DNA from: Burkholderiaceae bacterium 16
Lineage (GTDB): Bacteria > Pseudomonadota > Gammaproteobacteria > Burkholderiales > Burkholderiaceae
Direction of reading: 5' to 3'
Assembly: GCA_000955785.1 (NCBI GenBank)
Contig: JYOD01000013.1
Coordinates: forward strand, 128,639 to 192,638
DNA length: 64,000 bases
Both the position numbers and the translations under genes were made by a program. Positions 25,792 through 35,562 of the stretch are shown here, one piece after another; the first letter of the stretch is position 1; every line of letters starts with the position of its first letter. The notes under the pieces are model-generated. The model saw only the letters and a program-made list of their open reading frames with translations, was not told the origin of the DNA and made no database searches.

Positions 25792-27756
25792 TCAGTCCTC
25801 GTCCCCCTCCCCCAGTAACGCCTCCGGCCCCATCTCGAACCGCCCGCGCCCCGCGGCCTTGGCACAATAGAGCAGCGTATCGGCCTGCCGCATCAGCTCC
25901 TGGTCCGGCATCGGCGCCCCCTGATAGAGCGCCACCCCGATACTCACGTCGACATCCGCGAACACGCCGTCGATAAAGAATCGCCGGCCAACCGAATGCA
26001 CGATGGCCTGGGCGATACGCCGCGCGTTGGCGGCAGCGCCTATATCCTCCAGCACCACAGCGAACTCGTCTCCGCCCAGGCGTGCCACGGTGTCGCGTTC
26101 GCGCACGCAGCGCAGCAACCGCCGCCCGAAGGCCTGCAGCAGCAGGTCGCCGGTGATATGGCCGTGGAAATCATTGACGGCCTTGAAGCGGTCCATGTCC
26201 AGGTAAAGCAGCGCCATCAGCCGGCCATCTTCACGGCTGCGCGCCATGGCCGCCTGCAACAGCGACTCGAAGGCGCCGCGATTGAGTAACTGGGTCAGGT
26301 GATCCAGCCGGGAGATGCGCGAAAGCCGCATGGTCTCCAGCTTGCGCTGGGTCACGTCCTGCACATGCACGTGCACGCCCATCACCTGGCTGCGGTCGGC
26401 GCTCCATTCGGGGCGGAAATTGGTTTCCATGCAGTGGTACTCGGGATCGCTTTCCTCCACCTCGAACGTTACCGAGGTACCCGACAAGGCTTTTTGCAGG
26501 AACGGCCGGACGCGCGCATAGCGGATTTCGCCGATCACCTCGCGCACGGTCATGCCGCGCAGCGTTTGCACCGGAATGCCAAAGGTCCGCTCATAGGCCA
26601 GGTTGTTGAAGACATAGCGTTCGTCGGGCCCGACAAAGGCCAGCAGCGCGGGCAGCGTATCGGTGACCGCGCGCAGCTGGCGCTCGCTCAGGTCGAGCTG
26701 TTCGCGCCGCTCGCGCACGTCATGCATCAACTGCCCGAAGGCGCGCGCGAGATCGCCGATCTCATCGTTCTGCAGTGCCGGCAACCGTTCGTAGGCGGCA
26801 AGGTCGTGGGCGCTGTCGCGTACCACCTGGTGCAGGCGCGTGAGCGGCGCCAGCAGGTGCCGCAGGGTCAGCCAGATCAGTAGCGCCACCACCCCCAGCG
26901 CCAGCAAGGCCAGCCCGAGGAAGCGCGCCTGCATGGCGTGCAGCGGGGCGAAGGCTTCGCGCGCGGGCAGCACCGCCACCAGCTCCCATCCCGTGCTCTC
27001 CATCAGGTAGCGGGAAATCAGCGGCCTGGAAGGCGAGAGAAACTCTATAGCGCTGCTGCGATCATAGACGCCACAGGTGTTGCCCAGCGCGCGTGCCGGT
27101 TGCGCCGTCATGCCCGGATCCGGGTGCCGCACGTAGACCGGCATGCGCCCCGCCGATACCAGGCAATAGAAGCCGGTGGTGCCAAGCCGGTTGTGCGTGA
27201 TTTCCACCAGGAAGTTGGCGCTCGACAGGTCGAGCCAGCCTCCCAGCAGGCCGACGAATTCGCCTTGCGGGGAGACGATCGGCACGGTCACCAGCACCCC
27301 GGTCGCACCATTGACGCGGGCGCGGATGGGCGGCGTGATCACCGGCTCCAGGGTGCGCGCGGCCTCGCGGAAATAGTCGCGGTCGCCGATGTTCACCGGC
27401 GCGCCGTCGCGGGCCAGGATGCGGCCCTGGGCATCGGCCACCATGAACGAATTGAAGCTGCCCGGAACGGGAATCCGCCGCTCCAGCAGGCGGCGCAGCT
27501 CGGCGCCGGGGCGCCCGAGTTCCCCGGCTAGCTGCGGGGCCACATGGGACAGCAGGGTGATGCGGTCTTCCATCGCGGTGTCGAGCTGGTTCGAGGCGAG
27601 CTTGACGATGGAGTCCTGCTGGTCCTGCAACGCGGCGCGCAGGTCGTCGTGCGCATAATAGAGCGACGCCAGCACGATGCCGGTACCAAGTACGGCGGCG
27701 AACGCCGTGGTAATCAGCGCGAGACGCGCCTTCAGGGAAAGCGAAACTTGGGGCAT
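25792..27756 (-). CDS. Membrane diguanylate cyclase (Cache-HAMP-PAS-GGDEF)
   Basis: 654-aa c-di-GMP synthase. TM1 is near residues 10-33, a periplasmic dCACHE-like sensor of about 250 residues follows, then TM2 (FLGLALLALGVVALLIWL), HAMP, a PAS domain and a C-terminal GGDEF domain. The active motif RLGGDEF is intact near residue 559, and RERD five residues ahead is an inhibitory I-site. The upstream 18-residue extension is excluded; no clear Shine-Dalgarno. Its position beside bcs, whose product BcsA is switched on by c-di-GMP, suggests local control of cellulose synthesis. Confidence 0.92.
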   Translation of the reverse strand: MPQVSLSLKARLALITTAFAAVLGTGIVLASLYYAHDDLRAALQDQQDSIVKLASNQLDTAMEDRITLLSHVAPQLAGELGRPGAELRRLLERRIPVPGSFNSFMVADAQGRILARDGAPVNIGDRDYFREAARTLEPVITPPIRARVNGATGVLVTVPIVSPQGEFVGLLGGWLDLSSANFLVEITHNRLGTTGFYCLVSAGRMPVYVRHPDPGMTAQPARALGNTCGVYDRSSAIEFLSPSRPLISRYLMESTGWELVAVLPAREAFAPLHAMQARFLGLALLALGVVALLIWLTLRHLLAPLTRLHQVVRDSAHDLAAYERLPALQNDEIGDLARAFGQLMHDVRERREQLDLSERQLRAVTDTLPALLAFVGPDERYVFNNLAYERTFGIPVQTLRGMTVREVIGEIRYARVRPFLQKALSGTSVTFEVEESDPEYHCMETNFRPEWSADRSQVMGVHVHVQDVTQRKLETMRLSRISRLDHLTQLLNRGAFESLLQAAMARSREDGRLMALLYLDMDRFKAVNDFHGHITGDLLLQAFGRRLLRCVRERDTVARLGGDEFAVVLEDIGAAANARRIAQAIVHSVGRRFFIDGVFADVDVSIGVALYQGAPMPDQELMRQADTLLYCAKAAGRGRFEMGPEALLGEGDED

Positions 27757-28044
27757 GCGAGCCGGCGGTGTCGGGGAATGGCGCGTGCCTTCTGGCCGGC
27801 CGGCCCGCATAGCTGCCGGGAGTCGGGCTCCGGCAGGCTTGCGGGCCCGCCAACCCTACCACAAGCGCCTGCCCCGCGCGAGTCCGGACGGGCGCGCGGG
27901 GTGTGCCGGGCGAGTGCGTGTGGCGCCGCACGTTACTCCGGGATGCCGGGGGTGGGCGAGCCGTTGACGTCACGGTATAGTGGCTCGAAGCCCTGCGGCG
28001 GCAGGGTGAGGCCGTCGAGGGCTCCCATCCGCTCCCCCCTGTTC

Positions 28045-31000
28045 ATGAAACTGCCCTCACTTTCGCCCGTCTTGCTATCCCTGCTGGTTGCCGCTACCGG
28101 CGCCCTGGCCACGGGCGGCGCCTGGTACGGCATGCGCGCGCTGGAGCACCGGGTGGCGCGCGACGATTTCGATGCGTTGTTCTCGCCGGTCTTTACGGCC
28201 TTGCAACGGCGCCTGCAGGAGAACGAGCAATTGCTGCGCGGGACCGCGGGGCTGTTCGCCGCCGATCCCGTCGCCACGCGCGAGCAATGGCGCAACTACC
28301 TGTACACCACGCAGCTGGACGAGCTGCCGCCCGGCACGCAATCGATCGGTTATGCGCGCCTGACCCCTCCCAGGGAGCTCGACTGGCTGGTCGAGACGAT
28401 ACGCCACCAGGGCCAGCCAGGCTTCGAGGTCTACCCGCTGGGCCCGCGCGACGTGTACGCGCCGGTCGTCTATGTCGAGCCCTTCGCCGGGCGCAACACG
28501 CGGGCGCTTGGCTTCGACATCCTCTCGGACCCCGTGCGCCGGGCCGCCGCCGAGGCTGCCCGCAACAGCGGCGAGGTGCGCCTGACCACCGGCGTGGAAC
28601 TCGTGCACGAGAGCGAAACGCAGGCGCCGCAACGCGGCGCGGTGCTCTACCTGCCGGTGTACGGCAGCGGCATGCCGCTGAACACACCGGTCCAGCGCCA
28701 GCTGGCCGTGACCGGCTATGTCTATACGTCCTTGCGCCTGGAGGACTTGTTGCGCAGCGTCGGCTTGCCCGCCGCCGGCGCCTTGTCGCTGATGCTCTAT
28801 GACGGGCGCGACACCCGGCCGGGCGCGCTGCTGGCCGGCGACGCGGAGCCCGTGGCGGCAGCCGCGCCGGCGCCGGACCAGCGGGCAGAGCGCGAATTGA
28901 CATTTGGCGGCCGGATCTGGACCCTGCGTGCCACCACCATGCCAGCCTTCGAGACGGGGCATCGCCCGCGGGGCTCCCGGCTGACGCTGGCGGGCGGCCT
29001 GGCGGCGACGCTGATGGCGGCGTGGCTGGTGCTGGTGCTGGCCCGGCAGCGGGGCAGGGCGTGGCGGCTCGCGGCGCGGGCCCGCCAGGGTCGGCAGGCA
29101 GACGCCGCATTGCAGCGCGCGGGCCTGGCCAGCGCCACCGATGCCTTCCTGGTGTGCGATGCCGATGGCCGGGTCCAGATCGCCAGCGCCGCTGCCACGA
29201 CATTGTTCGGCAAGGCGGAGGATCAGTTCGCCGGCACGCCCATTGCCACCTTGCTCCCCGACGCCGCCATGCTGCCCGCGCCCGCGCCGGACGGGAGGCG
29301 CGAGACCCGCGCCCGCAAGGCCGATGGCACGGTCTTTCCCGTGCGCGTAGCCGTGACGCCAGTGCCCGCCGCCGGTCCCGGCCGCGTGATGTGGGTGGTG
29401 ACCGACCTGAGCGCCATCCGCCGCGCCGAACTGGCTGCCGCCGAGCAGGCCGAGCGCAGCGCCCGCGTGCTTGACCACACGGCGCTTAGCGTCATTACCT
29501 TCGACCGCGATGGCCTGGTGACGGGCATCAACCGCGCCGCCCAGCGCATGCTGTGGTACCAGGCCGGCGAGGTGGCCGGACACATGCGCTTTCTCGACCT
29601 TCTCGACCCCCGGGAGGTCGCGGTGCGCGCCGCCGCGCTGACCAACGAGCTGGGCGAGCCGGTCGCCGCAGGCTTGCCTGCCGTGGTCGGCAAGGCGCGC
29701 CTCGGGCTGGCTGATGAACAAGAGTGGACCTATGTCCGCAAGGGCGGCTCGCGCCTGCCGGTGCAGCTGACGCTGACCGCGCTGCCCGAGGCGCGTGTCC
29801 CCGGCGCCACGGACGATACGCCGGGGGCTGCCGTAGCCGGCGGTGCTGTCATCGCGGGGCTGAACGCCGGCGGCTATCTCGCTATCGCGCATGACCTGAC
29901 GGAGCGCAAGCGCGCCGACGAATATATCCGGCACCTGGCGCATCACGACGCCCTCACGGGTTTGCCCAACCGTGCCCAGCTCCATGCACGCACGGAGCTC
30001 GTGCTGCAGCGCGCGTTGCGCAAGGGGGAGCGTATCGCGCTCCTGCTGCTCGATCTCGACCAGTTCAAGCGCATCAACGAATCGCTCGGCCACCACATGG
30101 GCGACGAGGTCCTGCGCATCGTCGCCGACCGCCTCAAGGCCGCCGTGCGCCACGCCGACTTCGTCGCGCGCATGGGCGGCGACGAGTTCGTGGTGGTGCT
30201 CGACCCGGTAAGCCAGGACAGCGAGGCCGAGCTGGTCGCCGCCAAGATCCTGGCGCGCTTGTCGGAAGATCTGCAACTGGGCAACCAGCGGCTGCGTGTG
30301 ACGCCTTCGATCGGCATGGTGATCTGTCCGGACGACGGCGACAACCTCGCCGACCTGCTCAAGAACGCCGATGCCGCCATGTACGCAGCCAAGCGTGGCG
30401 GCGGCGCGCAACTCAGCCGCTTCTCCAGCGAAATGGCGGAGGCGTCGATGGCGCGCTTCACCATCGAGGGGCTGCTGCGGCGCGCGCTGGCCGCGCAAGC
30501 CTTCAAGCTGCGCTACCAGCCCATCGTCGATGCCGCCACCTTGCGCATCCTCGGCGTGGAGGCGCTGATTCACTGGGACACGCTCGAGCGCGGCGTGATC
30601 CCGCCGGCCGAGTTCATCCCCATCGCTGAACAGAGCGGCCTGATCATGCCGCTGGGCGAATGGATCCTGGCCACGGCCTGCCGCGAGATCCAGCAGTTGC
30701 GCACCAGCCTTGGGCTGGACCTGGAGGTGGCGGTGAATATCTCGCCGCTGCAACTGCGGCAGGCCGGGTTTCCCGCCATGGTCACGCAATGCCTGGCGGC
30801 GGCCGGCCTGCCGGCCGCGAGCCTGACCATCGAGGTCACCGAGGGCATCCTGATCGAGGGCGGCAGCAAGACCATCGACACCTTCGAGCGCGTGCGCGCG
30901 CTCGGCGTGGGCTTGTCGATCGACGATTTCGGCACCGGCTATTCGGGCCTGAACTACCTCACGCGGCTGCCGATCGACAAGCTCAAGATCGACAAATCCT

Positions 31001-31266
31001 TTGTCGACGACGTGGCCCATGATGAACATCACCAGGCGGTGGCGTCCGCCATCATCACCCTTGGGCACCAGCTGCATTTGCAGGTGGTGGCCGAAGGCGT
31101 GGAGTCGCCGGCGCAGTTCGCCTTCCTGCGCGACCGGGGCTGCGACGCGGTACAGGGCTACCTGTTCTGGCAGCCGGTGCCGCTCGCCGGCCTGATGGAG
31201 ATCTGCGCGGAGGGCGGAAAAGCGACGATGCACGCCAAGGTGAAAGCCGTGCCGACAGGCTACTGA
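28045..31266 (+). CDS. CHASE-PAS-PAS-GGDEF-EAL signalling protein
   Basis: 1073 residues with both c-di-GMP synthase and phosphodiesterase modules. TM1 is near 8-27, a periplasmic CHASE domain follows (YLYTTQLDELPPGTQSIGYA region), TM2 at about 312-333, two PAS regions, GGDEF near 710 (RMGGDEF, with RHAD as I-site) and EAL near 838. The EAL residues look complete: EALIHW, NISPLQL, EVTEGI, IDDFGTGYSG, KIDKSF, AEGVES. Both activities are therefore possible. Divergent from the neighbouring diguanylate cyclase across 288 bases. No strong ribosome binding site is visible. Confidence 0.93.
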   Translation: MKLPSLSPVLLSLLVAATGALATGGAWYGMRALEHRVARDDFDALFSPVFTALQRRLQENEQLLRGTAGLFAADPVATREQWRNYLYTTQLDELPPGTQSIGYARLTPPRELDWLVETIRHQGQPGFEVYPLGPRDVYAPVVYVEPFAGRNTRALGFDILSDPVRRAAAEAARNSGEVRLTTGVELVHESETQAPQRGAVLYLPVYGSGMPLNTPVQRQLAVTGYVYTSLRLEDLLRSVGLPAAGALSLMLYDGRDTRPGALLAGDAEPVAAAAPAPDQRAERELTFGGRIWTLRATTMPAFETGHRPRGSRLTLAGGLAATLMAAWLVLVLARQRGRAWRLAARARQGRQADAALQRAGLASATDAFLVCDADGRVQIASAAATTLFGKAEDQFAGTPIATLLPDAAMLPAPAPDGRRETRARKADGTVFPVRVAVTPVPAAGPGRVMWVVTDLSAIRRAELAAAEQAERSARVLDHTALSVITFDRDGLVTGINRAAQRMLWYQAGEVAGHMRFLDLLDPREVAVRAAALTNELGEPVAAGLPAVVGKARLGLADEQEWTYVRKGGSRLPVQLTLTALPEARVPGATDDTPGAAVAGGAVIAGLNAGGYLAIAHDLTERKRADEYIRHLAHHDALTGLPNRAQLHARTELVLQRALRKGERIALLLLDLDQFKRINESLGHHMGDEVLRIVADRLKAAVRHADFVARMGGDEFVVVLDPVSQDSEAELVAAKILARLSEDLQLGNQRLRVTPSIGMVICPDDGDNLADLLKNADAAMYAAKRGGGAQLSRFSSEMAEASMARFTIEGLLRRALAAQAFKLRYQPIVDAATLRILGVEALIHWDTLERGVIPPAEFIPIAEQSGLIMPLGEWILATACREIQQLRTSLGLDLEVAVNISPLQLRQAGFPAMVTQCLAAAGLPAASLTIEVTEGILIEGGSKTIDTFERVRALGVGLSIDDFGTGYSGLNYLTRLPIDKLKIDKSFVDDVAHDEHHQAVASAIITLGHQLHLQVVAEGVESPAQFAFLRDRGCDAVQGYLFWQPVPLAGLMEICAEGGKATMHAKVKAVPTGY

Positions 31267-31374
31267 CCCCGAAATCCGCCAATACCCATATCGGGATTCT
31301 TTGCCCGGCTGCCACACGCCTGGCATCCGGCTTCCCTATGCTGCCCGCTGTTACCAAAGCGCAGAGGGTTGTTC

Positions 31375-32475
31375 ATGCAAGCAGGTGAGTCCGTGCCGGA
31401 GCGCGCGTTCCTGGCGATCGAAGGGGTAGGCAAGCGTTTCGGCGGGGCAGGCGGTTTTCAGGCACTGGATGGTGTTTCGCTGTCGGTGGCGCAAGGCGAG
31501 CTGTTGTGCCTGCTCGGTCCGTCGGGTTGCGGCAAGACCACTTTGCTGCGGATCATCGCCGGGCTGGAGCGTGAAGACGGCGGGCGCATCCACGCCGGCG
31601 GGCGCGAGCTGACCGGCTTGCCGCCGCAAGCGCGCGACTACGGCATCCTGTTCCAGTCCTATGCGCTGTTTCCCAACCTGTCCGTGGCGCAGAACGTAGC
31701 CTACGGCCTGCAGGGCCGCGGCATGGGGCGCGCGCACCGCGAGGCGCGCGTCGAGGAAATGCTGGCGCTGGTGGGGCTGGCCGGCAGCGAGCGCAAGTTT
31801 CCCGGGCAGCTCTCCGGCGGCCAGCAGCAGCGCGTGGCGCTGGCGCGCGCGCTCGCGCCGGCCCCCTCGCTGCTGCTGCTCGATGAGCCGATGTCGGCGC
31901 TCGATGCGCGCGTGCGCGAGCACCTGCGGCTGGAACTGCGCCAGTTGCAGCGCCGCCTGAACATCACCACCGTGATGGTCACGCACGACCAGGAAGAAGC
32001 CATGGCGATGGCGGACCGCATCGCCGTGATGGAGGGCGGACGCATCGCCCAGGTCGGCACGCCCGGCGAAATCTACGAGCGCCCGGCGTCGCCTTTCGTC
32101 GCTGAGTTTATCGGGCAGGCCAACTGGCTGGCGGGACGGCTCAGCGGGCGCGACACCTTCAGCGTGGGCGAGCTTGAGCTGGCGGTTTCTCCAGCCCGCG
32201 CCGGCGAGGTCGCCGATGGCGCCGCACGCCTGTGCTGCCGGCCGGAAGCGGTCCGGCTGCACCCTGCCGACGGCGAGCCTAACCGCTTGCTGGCGCGCAT
32301 CGTTGACCAGACCTACCTGGGCAGCCGCTACCGCCTGATGCTGGAGGCCGATCGCCTGCCGGGCATCACGCTGTTCGCCGACGTACTGCGCGAGGAACGC
32401 CACCTGCTGCCGGCGCAGGGCAGCCACAAGTTCTGGGTGTCGCTGCCTAGCCAGGCGTTGCAGGTGTTCGCATGA
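31375..32475 (+). CDS. ABC transporter ATPase, 2-aminoethylphosphonate type
   Basis: 366-aa ATPase with Walker A GPSGCGKTT, signature LSGGQQQRVALARAL, Walker B LLLLDEP and H-loop VTHDQEEA, followed by a TOBE-like C-terminal part (about 250-366). The whole three-gene set matches the PhnT/PhnU/PhnS-type importer for 2-aminoethylphosphonate (also called AepV/AepW/AepX); that substrate is inferred from the set. AGAGGG six bases before ATG 31375 decides the start over TTG 31369. The stop overlaps the permease start (ATGA). Confidence 0.85.
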   Translation: MQAGESVPERAFLAIEGVGKRFGGAGGFQALDGVSLSVAQGELLCLLGPSGCGKTTLLRIIAGLEREDGGRIHAGGRELTGLPPQARDYGILFQSYALFPNLSVAQNVAYGLQGRGMGRAHREARVEEMLALVGLAGSERKFPGQLSGGQQQRVALARALAPAPSLLLLDEPMSALDARVREHLRLELRQLQRRLNITTVMVTHDQEEAMAMADRIAVMEGGRIAQVGTPGEIYERPASPFVAEFIGQANWLAGRLSGRDTFSVGELELAVSPARAGEVADGAARLCCRPEAVRLHPADGEPNRLLARIVDQTYLGSRYRLMLEADRLPGITLFADVLREERHLLPAQGSHKFWVSLPSQALQVFA

Positions 32476-34220
32476 CGCGCGCGTTGCCCGTGGCCGCCGC
32501 CAAAGCGAACGATGCTGCCACCATCGCCAGCCGCGCGCGCGGCGCCGGCAGCCTGGCGGACCGAATCGCCCACGGCGCGCCGGCCGCGATGAAATGGCTC
32601 TGGCTGGCAGCGCTGGCCGTGGCGCTGGTGCTGCCGCTGCTGGCGCTGTTCGGACAGGCCTGGTTCGATGAGGCCGGGCACTGGGCCCTCCCCGCGCGCA
32701 TGGCGGAACTTGCCGCCAATCCCAATTTCGTACCACTGCTGGGGCGCAGTCTGGCCGTCTCCCTGACCGTGGCCGCTCTGGTGGTGCCGCTGGCTTTCGG
32801 CTTTGCCTATGCGTTGCAGCGTTCGCGTATCGCCTTCAAGCCGCTGTGGCGTGGCATTGCACTGTTGCCGTTGTTTGCGCCCTCGCTGCTGCCGGGCATC
32901 GCGCTGGTCTACCTGTTCGGCAACCAGGGCATCTTCAAAGGCGCGTTTGGCGCGGGCGGCATCTATGGCTTCTGGGGCATCGTGCTGGGCGAGGCCTTCT
33001 ACACCTTTCCGCACGCGCTGATGGTGCTGATTGCGGCGCTCTCGCTGGCCGACGCGCGCCTGTACGAGGCCGCGCGCGCGATGGGCGCTTCGCCGTGGCG
33101 GACGTTCCTGACGGTGACGCTGCCAGGGGCCCGCCACGGGCTGTTTGGCGCGGCCTGCCTGGTGCTGACGCTGGTAGTGACGGATTTTGGCGTGCCCAAG
33201 GTGGTGGGTGGCGGCTACCCGGTGCTGGCGCTGGAAGCCTACAAGGCGGTGGTAGGCCAGCAGCAGTTCGCGCGCGGCGCGCTGATCGGCATGCTGCTGC
33301 TGTTGCCGGCCTTGCTGACCTTCGGCGTGGATATCGCCATGCAGCGCCGCCAGCGCGCGCAGATGTCGAGCCGCGCGCAGGTCTATGTGCCTGGCCGCGA
33401 CCCGCTGCGCGACGCCTGCTGCACGCTCGTGGTGATGGTGACCGGCGCTCTCCTGCTGACTGTGCTGGCCGCGGCGGTGGGCGCTTCGCTGGTCAAGCTG
33501 TGGCCGTACAACCTGCAGCTGACGCTGGCGCACTACGACTTCGACAATATGGACGGCGGCGGCTGGCTGGCCTACCGCAACAGCCTGCGCCTGGCCGCGC
33601 TCACCGCGCTGGCGGGCACGCTGGCGATTTTCTTCGGCGCCTGGCTGACCGAACGCACGCGCGGGCCGGCCTGGCTGCATGGCGTGCTGCGGGCAGGCTT
33701 TGTGCTGCCGATGGCGGTGCCCGGCCTGGTCCTCGGGGTGGGCTATGTGTTCTTCTTCAACGCGCCGTCCAATCCGCTGCACACGCTGTACGGCACCATG
33801 ACGCTGCTGGTGATCTGCAACGTGGCGCACTTCTACACCACCGGCCATCTCACTGCCGCCGCCGCGCTGCGCCAGCTCGATGCGGAGTTCGAAGCCGCGG
33901 CGCTTTCGCTCGGCGTGGCGCCGCTGGTCACCTGCTGGCGCGTGACGGTGCCGATTTGCCTGCCGGCGCTGATCGATATCTTCCGCTACCTGTTTGTCTC
34001 GGCGATGACCACGGTGTCCGCCGTGGTCTTCCTCTACAGCCCGGATACCGTGCTGGCCGCCATTTCTGTGCTGAACATGGACGATGCCGGCGACACCGCA
34101 CCGGCGGCGGCCATGTCCACGCTGATCCTGCTGACCTCCGCGCTGGCCTGCCTGCTGCTGACGGGCGCCGCGCGCGGCTGGCTGCGGCGCACGCAAGCCT
34201 GGCGCGCGCCGCAAGGCTGA
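32472..34220 (+). CDS. ABC transporter permease, fused two-domain, 2-aminoethylphosphonate type
   Basis: 582-aa inner-membrane permease made of two tandem binding-protein-dependent transport domains, about 12 TM helices in all, each half with its EAA-type loop (first: LYEAARAMGASPWRTFLTVTLP; second: LDAEFEAAALSLGVAPLVTCWRVTVP). Such fused permeases are typical of the iron/phosphonate importer class. The N-terminus is Ala-rich and cytoplasmic. Coupled to the ATPase gene by a four-base overlap. Confidence 0.85.
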   Translation: MTRALPVAAAKANDAATIASRARGAGSLADRIAHGAPAAMKWLWLAALAVALVLPLLALFGQAWFDEAGHWALPARMAELAANPNFVPLLGRSLAVSLTVAALVVPLAFGFAYALQRSRIAFKPLWRGIALLPLFAPSLLPGIALVYLFGNQGIFKGAFGAGGIYGFWGIVLGEAFYTFPHALMVLIAALSLADARLYEAARAMGASPWRTFLTVTLPGARHGLFGAACLVLTLVVTDFGVPKVVGGGYPVLALEAYKAVVGQQQFARGALIGMLLLLPALLTFGVDIAMQRRQRAQMSSRAQVYVPGRDPLRDACCTLVVMVTGALLLTVLAAAVGASLVKLWPYNLQLTLAHYDFDNMDGGGWLAYRNSLRLAALTALAGTLAIFFGAWLTERTRGPAWLHGVLRAGFVLPMAVPGLVLGVGYVFFFNAPSNPLHTLYGTMTLLVICNVAHFYTTGHLTAAAALRQLDAEFEAAALSLGVAPLVTCWRVTVPICLPALIDIFRYLFVSAMTTVSAVVFLYSPDTVLAAISVLNMDDAGDTAPAAAMSTLILLTSALACLLLTGAARGWLRRTQAWRAPQG

Positions 34221-34273
34221 GACCCGCCAACCCTGTTTGCCCGACACCAAGACACGCATCCCAAGGAGAAACC

Positions 34274-35293
34274 ATGCCTCACCTGTTCCGCACCGCCACC
34301 GCTGTGGCCGCCCTCTCGCTGCTGGCCGGCGCCGCCCATGCCAGCACCGTGCTGACGGTCTACACGGCGCTCGAAGCCGACCAGATTGCCGCATACAAGG
34401 CCGCCTTCGAAAAAGCCAATCCCGATATCGAGATCAAGTGGGTGCGCGATTCCACCGGCATCGTGACCGCCAAGCTGCTGGCCGAGAAGGCCGCGCCGCG
34501 CGCCGATGCGGTGTGGGGCCTGGCGGGCTCCAGCCTCGCCATCCTCGACAAGGAAGGCATGCTGCAGCCCTACGCGCCCAAGAACCTGGCCGCGGTGGAT
34601 GCGCAATACCGCAGCGCCGCTAACCCGCCGGCATGGGTCGGCATGGACGTATGGGGCGCCGCGATCTGCTTCAACACGATCGAGGCGCAGAAGCAGGGTT
34701 TGCCCAAGCCCACGTCGTGGGCCGACCTGACCAAGCCGGTATATGCCGGCAAGATCGTCATGCCGCACCCGGCGTCGTCGGGCACGGGCTACCTGGATGT
34801 CAGCGCCTGGCTGCAGATGATGGGCGAGCAGAAGGGCTGGTCTTACATGGACGCCCTGCACAAGAACATCGGCCTGTATACGCACTCCGGCTCCAAGCCC
34901 TGCAAGATGGCCGCCCAGGGCGAGTTCCCGATCGGCATTGCGTTTGAATACCGCGCCATGAAGTCCAAGAAGGAAGGCGCGCCGATCGATATCGTGCTGC
35001 CCGCCGAAGGACTGGGCTGGGACATCGAGGCCACCGCGATCATCAAGGGCACCAAGAACCTCGACGCCGCGCGGAAGCTCGCCGACTTCTCCGCCTCGTC
35101 CGAGGCCATGGCGCTGTACGAGAAGAATTTCGCGGTCCTGGCCATTCCGGGCATCGCCAAGCCGGATCCGCTGCTGCCGGCCGACTACGAGAAGCGCCTG
35201 ATCAAGAACGACTTCACCTGGGCCAGCGCCAATCGCGATCGCATCCTCGCCGAATGGAGCAAGCGCTACGAAGGCAAGGCCGAGAAGAAGTAA
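34274..35293 (+). CDS. Periplasmic 2-aminoethylphosphonate-binding protein (putative)
   Basis: 339-aa solute receptor. Signal peptide MPHLFRTATAVAALSLLA ending AHA; the mature protein begins STVLTVYTALEADQIAAY, typical of the class that binds Fe(III) or phosphonates. Later segments such as GSKPCKMAAQGEFPIGIAFEYRA match the AEP-binding subgroup as I know it. AAGGAGAAACC precedes the ATG. No AEP transaminase or phosphonatase is adjacent, so the catabolic enzymes must be elsewhere if the substrate assignment is right. Confidence 0.82.
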   Translation: MPHLFRTATAVAALSLLAGAAHASTVLTVYTALEADQIAAYKAAFEKANPDIEIKWVRDSTGIVTAKLLAEKAAPRADAVWGLAGSSLAILDKEGMLQPYAPKNLAAVDAQYRSAANPPAWVGMDVWGAAICFNTIEAQKQGLPKPTSWADLTKPVYAGKIVMPHPASSGTGYLDVSAWLQMMGEQKGWSYMDALHKNIGLYTHSGSKPCKMAAQGEFPIGIAFEYRAMKSKKEGAPIDIVLPAEGLGWDIEATAIIKGTKNLDAARKLADFSASSEAMALYEKNFAVLAIPGIAKPDPLLPADYEKRLIKNDFTWASANRDRILAEWSKRYEGKAEKK

Positions 35294-35317
35294 GCCAGCA
35301 AGAGTAGTCAGTCAGCA

Positions 35318-35367
35318 GGCCCGGTGCGGCCGGTTCAACCGCGCGCCGGCCCTCGCCGGGCCTTCTT
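35318..35367 (+). terminator. Probable terminator after the AEP transporter operon
   Basis: GGCCCGG (35318-35324) pairs with CCGGGCC (35356-35362), with further GC pairing (GCGGCCGG against CCGGC) inside, then TTCTTCATT. The T-run is weak but the place, 25 bases after the last gene of the operon, fits. Confidence 0.6.
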
Positions 35368-35391
35368 CATTGACGCGAAGCATGTTGCCTC

Positions 35392-35408
35392 ACGCAGAAA
35401 CGGGTACG
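35392..35408 (+). repeat. Dispersed repeat, copy 5
   Basis: ACGCAGAAACGGGTACG followed by TT; the C before TT found in other copies is absent. It lies directly after the terminator of the AEP transporter operon. Confidence 0.78.
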
Positions 35409-35562
35409 TTATGCATCGCATGCAGCATTGCGGCGAAGCGATTCTGCACGGGGCGATTCTGCGGGGGGACGTGTACGGGGAAAACGCGATCGGAGAAGCC
35501 CGTACGGGCTCGCGCCGGCGCCAAGGGGGGCGGCCAATATCGTTGGCCGGCCTCCGGGGCAA

